64,000 bases of DNA from Breviolum minutum Mf 1.05b.01 (lineage: Eukaryota > Sar > Dinophyceae > Suessiales > Symbiodiniaceae), in assembly GCA_000507305.1 (NCBI GenBank), contig DF239132.1, positions 62,001 through 126,000 on the forward strand, given 5' to 3'. Numbering within the stretch: the stretch's first letter is position 1; every line of letters begins with the position of its first letter. This document shows, one piece after another, positions 1 to 12,900 of this stretch. The notes under the pieces are model-generated. The model was not told the DNA's origin and ran no database searches. It worked only from the letters and a program-made list of their open reading frames with translations. Position numbers and translations under genes: made by a program.

Positions 1-896
1 ATCGACGTCCTTGGGAACTTTTTGGCGTCAGCATTCACTTGACACGCCTTCTTGACCACTTGCCTGGTGTCAGGTTTTGAAGAAAAGGGATTGATTACCC
101 CCAAAGGAATTGGGACCATTCTCTTTTGTTAAACCACTCTTTTCCATTTTTCTGCATGGTGTGAATGAACACGTGGGAAGAAGGCTGCACCATAATAGAT
201 GTCACATGTTGAAATGAATGGAGTATGTTGGCATTGGTTATTCTATAATACTCGGCCCCTTTACTTACATTTACTATACGTAAGATATAAGCCATTCATA
301 GATCCGTAAATCTTCCATACATGGAAACATTTTAGGCCAACTTGAAGTTTCGAAAGCATCGGACCCACCTCAAGGCAGCATATAAGGCTTTGACCTTAAG
401 GAGGGCTGTTAGTTTCCACCTCTTAGGGATGGGAGGTGGTTAAGCCACTCCCTGAAAAAAAGGTTGGCTACTTTGGGGGGCGGGTGGCATTGGAGGGGAG
501 TACCCGGGTACTTTTTGGGAAAAGTGTGAAAGTTGATCTACAAATAAACGCCCGAAAGCCATGAATGTTTCTTAAGATTTGGTAATGCTATGAACAAATG
601 GAATTGAATTGAAATAAATTTAACATGTTCCCGTGACCTTTTTGATTGACATGGATGGGAATGGGATGGGATGCCTATACGGATGGTTATCTTTGGGGCT
701 TGGGGATGGACTTTGTTTGTCCTTCTTAAGTGGTTGGTTGGTTTGAAAAACATGAACCAACCCCTACAGTAAGGGGCCCCTTGACTGTTGTAAGTGGATC
801 TATTTCTACTGGTACAGTATCACAACTGGGGTTAAGTAGGGTTTACTGTAGCTATATCTCATTTGGTATCAAAATGGCTTTGGACGTTATATCCAC

Positions 897-990
897 CCTC
901 CAGTACACTGACATGCCGGCTGGAAAATCCCCGTCTTGGTAAATACCATCCAAAATGATGGATTTTCCATCCTATGTAAGTGTACAGGAG
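897..990. repeat. Palindromic MITE-like element
   Basis: The left arm starts CTCCAGTACACTGACAT and the right arm is an imperfect reverse complement ending TGTAAGTGTACAGGAG. Both arms also share GGAAAATCC in inverted order around a short centre. No coding potential is visible. Confidence 0.5.
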
Positions 991-1519
991 TGTAGTTGGT
1001 GGATTTTTGCTGGCACCACTTTGTTTTCAAACAAAATTGCAAATTTCCCAAAAATCATCAAGTGATGAATACGATTTTTCGTATCTAAAAACCGGCTTAA
1101 TATTCATGACCTTCAGGTCTTTCATCTCCATTTTGATCACCAAAAAATATTTGGTCGCGGATTCAATCATCACTTCAAGCGAACCCTGACTTGTACAACT
1201 GTACAACCACCGGTTGGAAGTTTTGTCCAAAATTGGCCGCGGCTCCCAGGATGCAATAATCCTGGCAAATAAAAAGGTTTCAGCCGTCATCCTGGTGGTG
1301 ACGAGTAACTGAGCATTCGCATCCTTGTTCAACAGCCGGTGCGGCTTTTTGTTGTTGCAACGTGTGTGGCCTGTAATCAGTAAACAGTGACTACCAGAAT
1401 TATTACAATTTATATACGTAGTAGGAGATCACAATAAGCCTTCATGTCACACTGTTCATGGCAGGGGGGCACAAAAATCACTCAAACAAACCACTTCCTT
1501 TTCGTTTGGTATCCCTCAC

Positions 1520-1549
1520 CGACGTGGATGGCAGCAGATTGGTGGGCTC
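1520..1549 (-). CDS. Possible 30-bp exon of the Fpg gene (H2TH region)
   Basis: On the minus strand a 30-bp segment lies between a CAAG acceptor and a perfect GTGAGG donor. One frame reads AHQSAAIHV, which resembles the end of the Fpg helix-two-turns-helix segment, where the family has a hydrophobic residue, Gln, then Ile-His-Pro. It is very short and the preceding exon (the GIGN-W-ADE segment) was not found. This is only a guess from family order. Confidence 0.15.
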
Positions 1550-2898
1550 CTTGAGGCAAATTGACAAACATGGTCAGAAACATCACCACCCGATTTCATG
1601 TGTTTGTGTCAAAATAGATTCATCAGGTTTAAACATATTCCAAACAAATTGTGGGGATGAACACTGAACATAAATACATCTATATAATCTATATATATAT
1701 GTATATAAAGTAAAGAACCATGTACTTGTATCCATGGAATCTGTAATTACTGTACTTATATTTCGCTGAACAAATTTGCTTACATATCCCATATACATTG
1801 ACGTTGACACATTTGAGCAGTGATCAACACCCTTGTGACATGGGGTTATAAACCTATACTTATTATGGGAGTTATGCCCCTACAGTCTTTGTAGGGTTCT
1901 AACCAGTATAAGTCGAGTTTTTTACCCTACGGATATAACTGGGAGGGGCCCATCGAAAGTACATGTCTCAACCAGGTTCACCGAAAAATGTCCCACTCCA
2001 CCATCAGCGAAAGCAACTTTTCCAGAAAGGTTCGGGGAAGAATCTCACCTAATACACACACGCTCTAGTTAGTGGTTTCAACCTTAACTAGGGAAGAAAA
2101 TATAAAATCTTTGAAACCACCACCTGGGTTTTTCAGGGCTTGAGAAAAATCTCACCCAATAAACACGTTGCACATAGATAAGACCGAATTTAAGACGAGT
2201 TTGTGTCGAAAAAGTTCCAACATTTTGTGAAAACCCATCCTGGAGATATATCTCATGCACTAAAATCATGAATGGCACCTGCGGATGAACGGCAGCTTGG
2301 TAAAGCCTGAGTCTCAGCTATGTCAGGGGAGTTGTTGTTTGTTAATTCAGTCTCTGAAGGTGTAGGTTATCCCCCCAAAAAAACAAACATAACTTAACTA
2401 AACAAAAACCTTGAAGTCCACCACTATCAAAACAATGGTGGTTGAGTTTTGGATGATTGTAAAAACGATTAGGTCAAACATGGTGGCCAAGGACTTACAG
2501 GGAAGAACATTCTCTGCCTGGGCACGGCCCTTCCCAGCTGTGCCAATTGAAACCTTACAAGGCATGGTGAATTGATACCAAGTCAAAACTGGAACCATGT
2601 AAGGCACCCAAAACGGGGAAAGTCCAGGTATGTCTATGTGTGTAGATTAGTTGATGGAACAAAAATGTCAGAATTCAAATTTCAAGATGTGAGATTCAAG
2701 CACCCGGATCCCCTAAAACCTAAACATGGTTTCTTTTTATAGTCCTAGTGGTCACTGCCATCCTGGGATGGGGTGATGAGCACATCCTAACCTGTAAGTA
2801 TCAAGCGAGGATTCCATGGCTATTTGCCTATGTTGGATAGCCTGAGGATTTTTGCGCTATCGGTCCTCAAAGCAGAATTGAAGGTTTCAAACAAAGCA

Positions 2899-2899
2899 G

Positions 2900-2929
<30 letters not shown>
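2899..2929. repeat. AAC trinucleotide microsatellite
   Basis: About ten perfect AAC units. Similar tracts occur at 24,246-24,286 and 28,180-28,222. Confidence 0.9.
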
Positions 2930-2930
<1 letters not shown>

Positions 2931-3926
2931 CAACACCCCAAACTCAATAGAACCCAAAACTAAGAGGGCGGCACTTCATCTGCAACCCAATTTCCAACCT
3001 CAGAAACAGAAATCGTACCACTTTTACTGCTTGATAGGCAATTACAATGTACTCAGCCAAAAAACTCTACCCTCCGGAAGTTTAATATAGGCCACCTTCC
3101 CAATAGGAAAGTAGTCTTCCAACCAGCATTTTTCATGGGCTATGTTAAACTTCAGTGGTGTAACAATTAACCATGTGTGGGTCGATCAACTTATGGTGGA
3201 TGTCAGTCCCACTTTAATGAGGGTGGAATTTCTGATGAGGTGCGAGTTTCCTTATACTGGAGTAATAGTCACCACCAAAATAAATGCATTTCAAGCAGGG
3301 AATCCCTACAAAGTTAAAACCCTTATTTGCCACTGTTGCTGGGAGGGGGCCACACACAAAGTACATGAATGAGTCTATATATGTATATATACATGTACAG
3401 TATACTTCTTGGGAGTTTCTTATCAGGTGGTCACCGTTAACATGAAATCCTGACATCACGGACAGGCACCTTGGATGCCTGAAACCACCCATCAACCCTC
3501 TTTGCACAAGGCGTATCAATGAACGCTGGAAACATCTACGCGAGTAGAGTCTTTGATGAAAAAATACCTTGTTTTTGTTTGGGGGAAAGGTGAACCAAGC
3601 CCCATCCCCAAATTAGCAAAACATTCACAAGTTACAGGTATAGATGTTGCATGATGTTGCTGTAGATCTCTGTGGATTTTGAGGTATGCTGTAACGTGTA
3701 ACAAGAATACAGTCACAAATAGAACAAAACACATTTTCCTTTGAATATAACCTCATGATGTTCATGTCTTAATATCAAACATCCCAAAAAAAATCATTGA
3801 ACCATACTATATATAGAGGGGCTTGGATGTGTATAGCAGGGGTGATCTCTAAACCACTGACTTAAGATCCCAGGATTCCAAGGGTCAACACATTTTGTCT
3901 CCAGGCACCACAGTTCCTAGGTCTGC

Positions 3927-6900
3927 CCAACTCCCGCTGCAAAACTTTGGTCCAAGAGCACTGCCTACGTTTGCTGGCGCTGTATACACATCCCAAAAAC
4001 GTCTGGATTCCAAAGAGTTTCCAACCGGTGGTTTGTTCGTTGGACCAGAAACTATGGTCAAAGTCCCATTCGGAGTATTTAATGGGTCCTCTTAGCTTGG
4101 AATTGGGACTTCCAACCGGTGGATTTTTCCAACTCATACCTTTCTACGGGACCCATGGAATTCCAATTCTCACCGATTTTCCTAGGCCAGTTTTGGCCAC
4201 CCTTTTTTGTTGGTAGGTTGGTCCGTAACGAAAAATCCGGCAACAACAGTTGATCATCCGAAAGGAGAAACCCACGATCTTTCTTCAATGGTTTTTAAGG
4301 ACTTCCAGGGAACCAGCTGATGATTACAAATCGTGAAAAAAAAACTAACTCCGGGCAACTCTTTGTTGTCAAAGGTTGCAAACGTGACCTCCAATGATCC
4401 GGGATAAAGTTAGGTCACTTTGAATCACCTGGCATGGAAGTTTGGAAGATAATTTTCATTACTAACGATATTTCAAGGGATCATCATCACGCAACAAAAC
4501 ATCTTAGTCAACCACACGCTATTTTGGGAGTGAATTTATCCACCCCATGTGATTCTTCCACACACCGCATACATATATGTTTTCCTCTTGGATTTGCTTG
4601 TAAAATGCTTGGAAAAGGAGAACACATACTGTAGGTGGTTTAATGGTGATTTACCACAGTACAATCCATTAAAAAAAAAAACGAGTTTTGTTAAAACAAC
4701 GGTTTGTTCCTTTTTCCAACAGGAATCAAGTAAACTAAACATAGATAGCTAAATATACCATACATTGATCCGTCATGGGTTGAGTTTTCTATTGGGGAGT
4801 CTCTCAGCAATCCCTGAAACCCCGTGTTTTTTTTTTCTCGGCTCACCTTAATCTCCGCCGTCTTGCGCTGCAGTTGTTGCTGGAAGTCTGAAACGCTGGG
4901 CCTCGTTGCTGACTCAATTCCACCTGTAATGTGTGTCAATAACCCCTTTTTGGATCACCATCCAACAGTTTACAAACATTATTATCATCCTTTCCAGAAG
5001 TATGCAAACCCATTTTTCCTGCATTTTACAAACACCTGTATTTCCTATATTCTTTAGGTAAGTCTCAACCAAAAACAATCCCACTTACATCTCAATAAAA
5101 AAATATTAGTCAAATTGGATACTGTAATTCCCCTACTAATGTTGGGAGCTTTGAAAAAAATAAAACCACCATCGATAGTTGCTAGGGTGTCGGTGGAAGT
5201 TAGTAACGATCGTTAGTAAGTTGGTTTATTTCACCTATTTACGGTGGGACGTAAACAACCTACGTGATTTAATCCGTTTACTAAGTACCATGGACCTCCC
5301 AGTACCTACCAATTTACTTCAGCTAATGGTTTGGGGCCGGCAGTTTGGGGGTGAAATCATATTTGTACTAAGTACCAGAAGGACATCCCAGTAGTTGTGC
5401 ACCATTTGAAATTGAATCAATTTTTTTATTAGTTAGGTTTTCCCATCTCAAACTCCTATCATAGTTCCTATTGGTTCCTTTGTAAAAGATCCTATCATCA
5501 ACTCTAAAAACCCGGCCCCAAAGTCGTCTTCGACCCAACCTTGCACCGATGGTCAACAAGTTGGATTTTGGTGCATGCTGATGGAAGCCAATGAAGGTCT
5601 ACTTTTTTCCTAAGCATGATGAGGTTTCCATACCCCATGACATGATCCATATTTCCTGTCGATTCTGATTTTAAAAAAATATAGTGGGTACATGTATACC
5701 CATGAATCCCATATGGGTGATGATGATGGTCTTGAAAGATTCGGTTTTTGTGTTTTTTCTTCGTTGGAAACACTACTTTGGATGAATTTGTATCAACAAA
5801 TCCTTCTTTTTGTATAGGATAAACCTAAAACCTATTTGAAAAAAAGACAGTGTTCTCAAAGCGGAGATATGAATTCACAGTTTTTTCGTAAACTCATCTT
5901 GCTGGTTTATCTCAGCAGCTGCCCAAAAAAGCTTCACGGATCCCGAGTCATCCTGATTGGTTCAAATTTTTGGGACCATTATGAAGTGGCCAGTGAAATA
6001 ATCAATCCCTCTGAATCTGGGTACTTTAAATGATTTCATAAGCCACTATAAGCTATGACTTGGGGTGTCCCTCTCCAGCAACAGTGGCAAATGAATCACC
6101 TACTAAAAACATAATAATCCTGTTGGTGACTGGTACTGGGCATATCATAGGGACAACCCAAGTTATAATCCACTATATTCACAGCCATACATAACGTTAG
6201 GTCAACCTGGTGATTCAACCGTTCCTCCCTTGGGTCTCCACGCATCTTGATCAACGGATCAAAGCCTTTGAGGGAACGCCCCCGGGGAGCTGAGTTCCCC
6301 GAAGGAATGGACATCAACTACAAGGTGGGCTGATCCAGTTGAGTAAATGGGGGTTGAGATAAGCCCTATATATATATATAAGTAGGGTACAACCGCCGCA
6401 GTTACTACCATGAATTTGTTTAAAGGCCATATATAGAGGTTATAACCCATCAAAATGGGGTATAATATAAACCCCTATAAATGGACTAATATAAAATCTA
6501 CCATACTACCATCAAAAGACAGTCAACAAACACCCTTTGGAAAAAGGACATTGTTTGAGATTTTCGGCAAACCCCTATAGCTTTGAGATGTTTCGCATGA
6601 AATGGTGGTAATTTATGGCAGTTAACCTAAACCACCGTGAAAACCGTGAAATCAAATCATGTTTCGTGGTTCGCCGCTAAGTGCATTCCCCTGGGTGCTC
6701 CCTTGCCCACTCCACATCTCAAAAACTACAACAGTTTTGAAATTCCGTCCGTTTCACGTCCATTCTCTTGACAAATTGGCAACTTCCCAGCCGCGGGGTT
6801 TACGAAAACTGTGTTGACACGCCCCAGAGGTATTTGTACACAAAGAGGCTCTTCAAAAACAAAACGGGAATCATGAAGGGCGAAAACCAATGATGGCATG

Positions 6901-9900
6901 TATTCCAACAAATGACAGTACTGTCTTCATATGTGCAGGTAGCATGAGCTGTTTTTGCGAAAATGTGAAAAAATCATATAGAATCATTGTCTTGGTTGAG
7001 TGTGCTGTCTTCACATCTTTCTGCAAAAACCCTAACGGCGCCATCGCCACTGTCTCATTTTCTTGGTTGCACTTTGCCCTGAAGCGCTGTGGTAACGGAA
7101 GGTCATTTTTCACTGGTAAAACAAAACCAAAGACTTATCTGGATGAATTGGCTGTATAGATTCAATCTGAACATGTTTCTTCGCTGTTCGCTCAGCTGGC
7201 TTTTTTTCGCATCAATCGGTTCTCGTTTCGGTTATCGTTGTCGCTTTCCAAACGCAAGTGTTTGTTTTGCACTTCATCCAGCGAAGCCGAATCTCTTTCT
7301 GCTTTATTTGCCAAGATTTCCTCTGCGGCATCCAAGACTTCTTATAGAGTTCGCTTCTGCTGCGTGTGAACCACCTGGAGTTGCGCTGTGTAAAATCGCG
7401 CAGCTGCTTCATTTTGGGATGGAGCTTCTGCCTCTTCAAACGCTACTTCGGCGCTCTTCAGATCTTCTTGTTCTTGCTGGACTTCTCTCTTGCTGTTATA
7501 GTCTTTCACACACCGCCAAAACGGCCCAGATTCGGCAGGACTCAAAGATCCACTGACCTTTGATATCTCCCTTTGAAACGAAGACAAAATAGTGGTTATT
7601 CGACAGCCATGACGGACCCATGGGACTTTTGTATATTTACCTACATAAATTGGTATGTAAAATATATCCTTCCTCCCATTCGGATCCTATCTATGAGACA
7701 GGGAACTCTCTCCAAACAACCCTCAGCTACCATACCCTCCTGTATTTCCTAACATAAGCAAAAGAAAACCCAGCATGTGGGATGGTATTTGGCAGGAAAG
7801 AAGGGTAGTTATTCCATGGAGGGTAGTTCTTCCATGAGGTAACTCTCTTACCCCCCACCTCCTCTAAGCAACAGGATCAATGTACTTGTATGGTGTATTT
7901 ACAAATTTACCTACATGAATGGTTGATTTTTTACAGTAAATGTAGAGGTAAATAAACCATACATTCCGTCCTGGGCCATGGGATAGCTTATGGCAGGTAC
8001 CTGCACCACCATCTAGATATCATCTTAAATATCGTCTCCCAAAGAAGGAAATAACTTTTCCGAATAATAAGCTAACTCATGTAGCCAGCTATCAATGGGT
8101 TTCTAATGAACCCCTATCAATGGCCAACAAAATAACTGGATTAAACGGCTTTTGTCCCTGCAATTTGGTAATTCTTCCATATAAGCCACCTCTCTCAACC
8201 CCCCAACCCCAACTTGGAGGATCGTCCCAGTTAGTTAAGTGGTTCATAACTAATGGTGTTCGTAAGTCCCCTATCTAAGGTCCCGTTCCCCTTATAAATG
8301 GGGGGTGATCCTAACTATACTACTTACCTACATCCACTGGGATGGATCCTCCAAGAACTTCCCCCGATCTTTCAGCATGGTGACCGCGCCCATGGTGCTG
8401 ATGGGTGCTTCCTTTTCAGGAGCTGTCGACAGCCTCAACCGTCCGAAACGTCTTGGATCGCTCATGGCGAAGCAAGTGCCGTCGGACATCTGGAATTCTA
8501 CCTGGGGAAATGGTCTGAGACAGTCATGATATCCCGGTTTTATGGGGATTCTTAGAGAATTTACCCATCTTTTGGTTTACTTATTTATTTAATATATAAA
8601 ACAGTACTAGTGAAGTCAAATTAAGAATGGATGGTGCATGGGATTCTTAGGATTTCCTATCTGAAATTCCACCTTGGTTGGTACTTCTCAATTAGATATA
8701 ATATATCTAAAACCACTCCCTTATTTTCAGAACTTAGGTCGTAATTTGGGTTGACATCGGTTGACGTCGCTATAATTCGGGCAGATATATACCAACTAGG
8801 TCAAATTGGAAATGGAAGGTGGATGGCATAAGTGCAAGATGTTTCTTTTCGTCTTAAGGATGGTTTTGGTTTGGTTTCTTTGGAAGAAACAAATTGAAAA
8901 TGAATGGAATGGATGGAAGAAATAGACGGATGGTTGGTGTTGTTGATTTCTTGAGGATTTGTGGGATTCTTCATGGGGTGTAAAGGGTGTTTCAGTTCGG
9001 GAGGATCCCTATAGTGGATGGATTGTCACAGGTCCGTTGATGATTTTTGGTCGGTTTCTTTTTGGGGAGTTTGTTGACGGGAGACTTGAAAGGTCAAATT
9101 TCCATAAAACTCCACTTATATTATAGGGGTGAAGTAACCCCAGGGGAAACCCGTTAAGCCATTCATGGACAATTACGTGGACATTCAAAGAGGATTCCCG
9201 TTGGAGAGTGAGTTTTTGGGAGTGTGCCATTTTTTGGTGAAAGTCAGATGAACGTGTGCGTTCCATCACCAATGTCATCGTGTTCCCGTTTATCATTCAC
9301 TTTTTTCCTTCCCTAAGGATCATTGGACCCTCCAATGGAAGGGTTTGAACCTCCACTATAGCAGGGGTCGGGTCCTCAATAGCTTGCCAGTTTTGAGGGG
9401 TCAGGAGGTGCCACATAAAAATTATCATCCAAACCCAGGTGATTCAAGGCCCAAACTTCCTCCCTCAAAGTTGGAGGTGTCACCTTTCCGAACCTTTGAG
9501 TTTGGGGGTCACGTGTTTTTCTACCATCCAGGTTTACTCACAGAATTCCCTTCCTGAGGTTCAGTGGCTCTGCTTCGAGCGACGAGTTTCCAAGCCCCGA
9601 TGTTTTTGTTTTCACCGAAAAAGTGGCAGGGATGAAAAAATCCACCATCCCATCCGAAATGATGGCCCCCCAAACAAAAGTTGGTAATAAATATCTATCA
9701 TTCAGAAAATTCACTTTAACCTAAGCCACCCACTCCCCACCAACCCCCAAAGTCCAACCACCCAAACCGTTTTTTTTTCTCACTGGCTTTTCTCCCCCTC
9801 CATTTGGACCTTGCAAAACTTGGGTGGCCAAACGTTCGGATCATCCTGGCAACTTAGATTTGCTTAAGCTGGTTGGGGAAACCATATTCCCCAAATGATG

Positions 9901-12900
9901 GTGAAACATGGTGAATTACCTTGGTAAAGTTAAAGTTCATTAAAAAATCACCAACTCAATAAATCCAGGAAAACTGGGAAACTCCAAAATTGAGTGACCA
10001 ATATTAAAAATCAAATTGTATGATGTTCAATTATATCATATCATATTAGAGTAAAATAAACCATCATAAATTAGATCATGTCATGATGTTGATAGCAACT
10101 AACATAGCAATGGAAAACCACCATTTCCAATAGGAGATACATCGACTCATTCATGGTGGATTTCCCACTGATTTCCCAGCCAGCTATGTTAGTTTTCAGG
10201 AGTGTAACCACACTCAATATATTCCAGGGAACGAAGACGGCCAAACTTGGATGTCGACTATGCTACTACTAAGGCGTCCGGCTGGAAGTGATCGCAACGA
10301 TCGTGATCGTAAGTGGGTTTATTTCACCTTTCTTTTGGGACGTAAACAACCTACTTATAATTGTATTATAGGGGTGATTGATTCCATCTACTAACTAAGT
10401 ACCAGCAGGACATCCCAGTACTTGCTGGTTGCAACCCATCTGAAAAAAAAACATACGAGCACCGTTCAAAATGCTCCAGTGACATTCCATTGAATCCTGG
10501 CTGCTTGATAAGGATTCATATTATGATGGCTTATTAGAATCCCCATATCACTGGGTACGGTATCATCCCCCTTGGAAAACAAACAACAAAAAAACACATC
10601 TTCTCACCAACATTAATCAGGATGTCAAAAACACAACCTCTCCACACAAAAAACGCTATAGGACCATAGGATAACTTCCCGATTTTTTGAATTTTGGGAA
10701 ACTTCAACGTGCCGTCAACAACCAGGGGGCTTGGTAAAAGCAATGCCAGTTGCTTGTTTCAACCCATTGGAAAAATATGCTCTTCAAATTGGATCATCTC
10801 CCCAACGATGGGGGTGAAAATACCAAATATTTGAAACCACCACCCAGTTTTTCAATGGATGTCCTTGAAAAACATTGTGCTACATAGGTTCGTTTTTCTC
10901 TTGCGAGACAAATTCGCAATGATTTTCTAAATATAGATCCTGATAACGCATGGTTTCTGAAATAATCCCGTGTTTTCTCGGCTCCTTCATGGGAACCTAA
11001 GGGTATCCCACCAAGAAATAAGGCCTTAAGAAGGCCTTATTAACCACCATGATCCCTTGATACTCCAAACGTGGCATTGGGGGGGGGATGGGTACCCCTT
11101 ATAGATTCCTCATGTGTTTTTCTCGCCTCTTTAAGCCTCACATACTTCAAACTCTTCTTTCCTTTCACATGGAAACTTCCAGTCCTCGATGCTGCTGCTG
11201 CTGGGATGACGGAAGATTCCCGTGCAGAGATTTTTCAAACCGTGAATCAGGTGACGGCTCTTTTTTGCACGGCACAATGAAACGTGCACCTTAGGGAAAA
11301 AACATAAAGCAAACAAAGCTCAGTTGAACATGACATAACATGATTATTGTAGATCTAAGATACTATTCTGTACACATGACATTTTGGCTAGTCAACCAAA
11401 ACACTCTAACGTACGCCCACCCCAGAAATAGCCAGCGTCATGATCAGGGCTTATTAACCATTGGTTTTAAGGCTTAAGGACTTATTAAATCTTATATTTC
11501 TTGTGTTAGGGTAATTTGGTTGATTAGCCACAAATAATACACGGACATGTCGATATGTCTCTCTTCAGAATCCATAGGACTTTATCTCAACCCGTTTGAA
11601 AAATACTACGCAATTTTCATCATCTCCCCACGGGGCGCAAATTTTTAAAAAACATGAAACCACTTAGAGATAATCAAATCACTTACTAACGGACCTAAAC
11701 TGCAAATGAACCTTCATGAGGTAATATTACCTTCATGAAAAGGTCACTGTGAATAAAAAAACAGTCGTTGGACTGTTTGGACCTCAAGGTATTGAAACTT
11801 GGAAATCTGTCATATTCTTTTAGTAGGGAAAACTGACAGGTCCGCCGAAAATTGCCTATTAACAAAGACTTGGGGCTGATAGGTGTGATTCTTTGTTTAA
11901 GTTGGCAGCCTAAAACTTACATAGGCCAACTTGGGAAAATGTTGGCACCATTTTCCAATTTGTTGGGTTTCGTTTTTTGTGGTAGCGTGCGATTGGCTGC
12001 TAGGTGTTTGGGGGGAAACGACATAGGATACTGCTAGAATGATTAGTGATAAGATAATACTGATAGCAGCACCCTCCAACAGGTGGTCAATGAAAAGGGG
12101 TTGCTGGCAACCCCTTACCATCAATTGGGCACCCCTTGGAGGGTCCAGGTAGAATGATAAAAGTCCTAACTTCAAAATGTCCTGCCACATCCTCAATTTA
12201 CTATTTACCTACCTCAGTTTTTCTGCACAAATTCCAGCTGAGGAAACCCCACATGCCCAAATGGAACATGGGAAAAGGCCTCAGTCGCAAGACAAAAACG
12301 TGAAAAGAAGGGGTGAATGATGGTGGTGATGATTGTTGTTACATGGGAATTTGGTTATGTAGAACAAAAAAACTGTTGAACCATGTCGAAGATGTTCAAC
12401 TTGAATGATTCATCAAAGGAAAGGTGAGATCTTAAATTAATACTACATCTGAATGAAACCCATTTTTTGACAAAAAGAACTTGCGATTTTCATGAGGTTC
12501 GGCTCGATCCTACAGAATCCTCATGTGGAAAAGGTAGGAATCGTCCTGAATTCCAAGATAGAGTTGGAAGGAGTGTCATCAAATCAGCCATACATTGCCA
12601 TACATGTGATCCTAATTCCCACCAAAAAGATGGAGCCAGCATGCATTCCAACGATTTATAGCTGGATGGTGATGAGGCTTCAAAGTTTTGGTTGTCACGA
12701 CTCCACTCCACTCGGCGTTTGTTTGTATGACCGAGGGGCCCTTGATTCATCTCGAACCACAAATGTTTGCCCCAACGCCTTTGGTACACACACAACAAAC
12801 CAAACGGAGAAGTTGCCCATTTTGCCCATCTTGCACCAAAGGATTCAGGTACCCAAAAAGGAGGGTTGCCTGAACCTTATAAGGCTGTTGCGGGGGTGGG

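Larger units (their letters stand above)
1..3926. other. Repeat-rich flank with no certain exon
   Basis: This stretch lies beyond the last Fpg exon that I can place with confidence. It is AT-rich and contains a palindromic element near 897-990, a half copy of the GGTGGTTTCAA family near 2,066-2,128, an AAC microsatellite at 2,899-2,929 and many low-complexity runs. The minus-strand segment 1,160-1,330 is open but shares the motif CACCACCAGGATGACGGCTG with 43,629-43,648, so it is better explained as a repeat than as a gene. The C-terminal exons of the Fpg gene should lie here or to the left of the window. Confidence 0.5.

Noticed and set aside
7089..7556. A 155-codon plus-strand frame, Leu- and Arg-rich
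   Set aside because: It is the complement of the coiled-coil frame on the minus strand. Leu/Phe richness is what antisense of Glu/Lys/Gln codons gives.
11184..11248. A plus-strand exon reading LDAAAAGMTEDSRAEIF with a GTGACG donor
   Set aside because: The minus strand gives a longer frame (11,289-11,177) that fits the Fpg phases on both sides.
11370..11400. A possible dinoflagellate spliced-leader gene, from the word CATTTTGGCTAG
   Set aside because: Only part of the leader's CCATTTTGGCTCAAG is matched, and no donor or RNA-like structure follows. I found no true spliced-leader gene.
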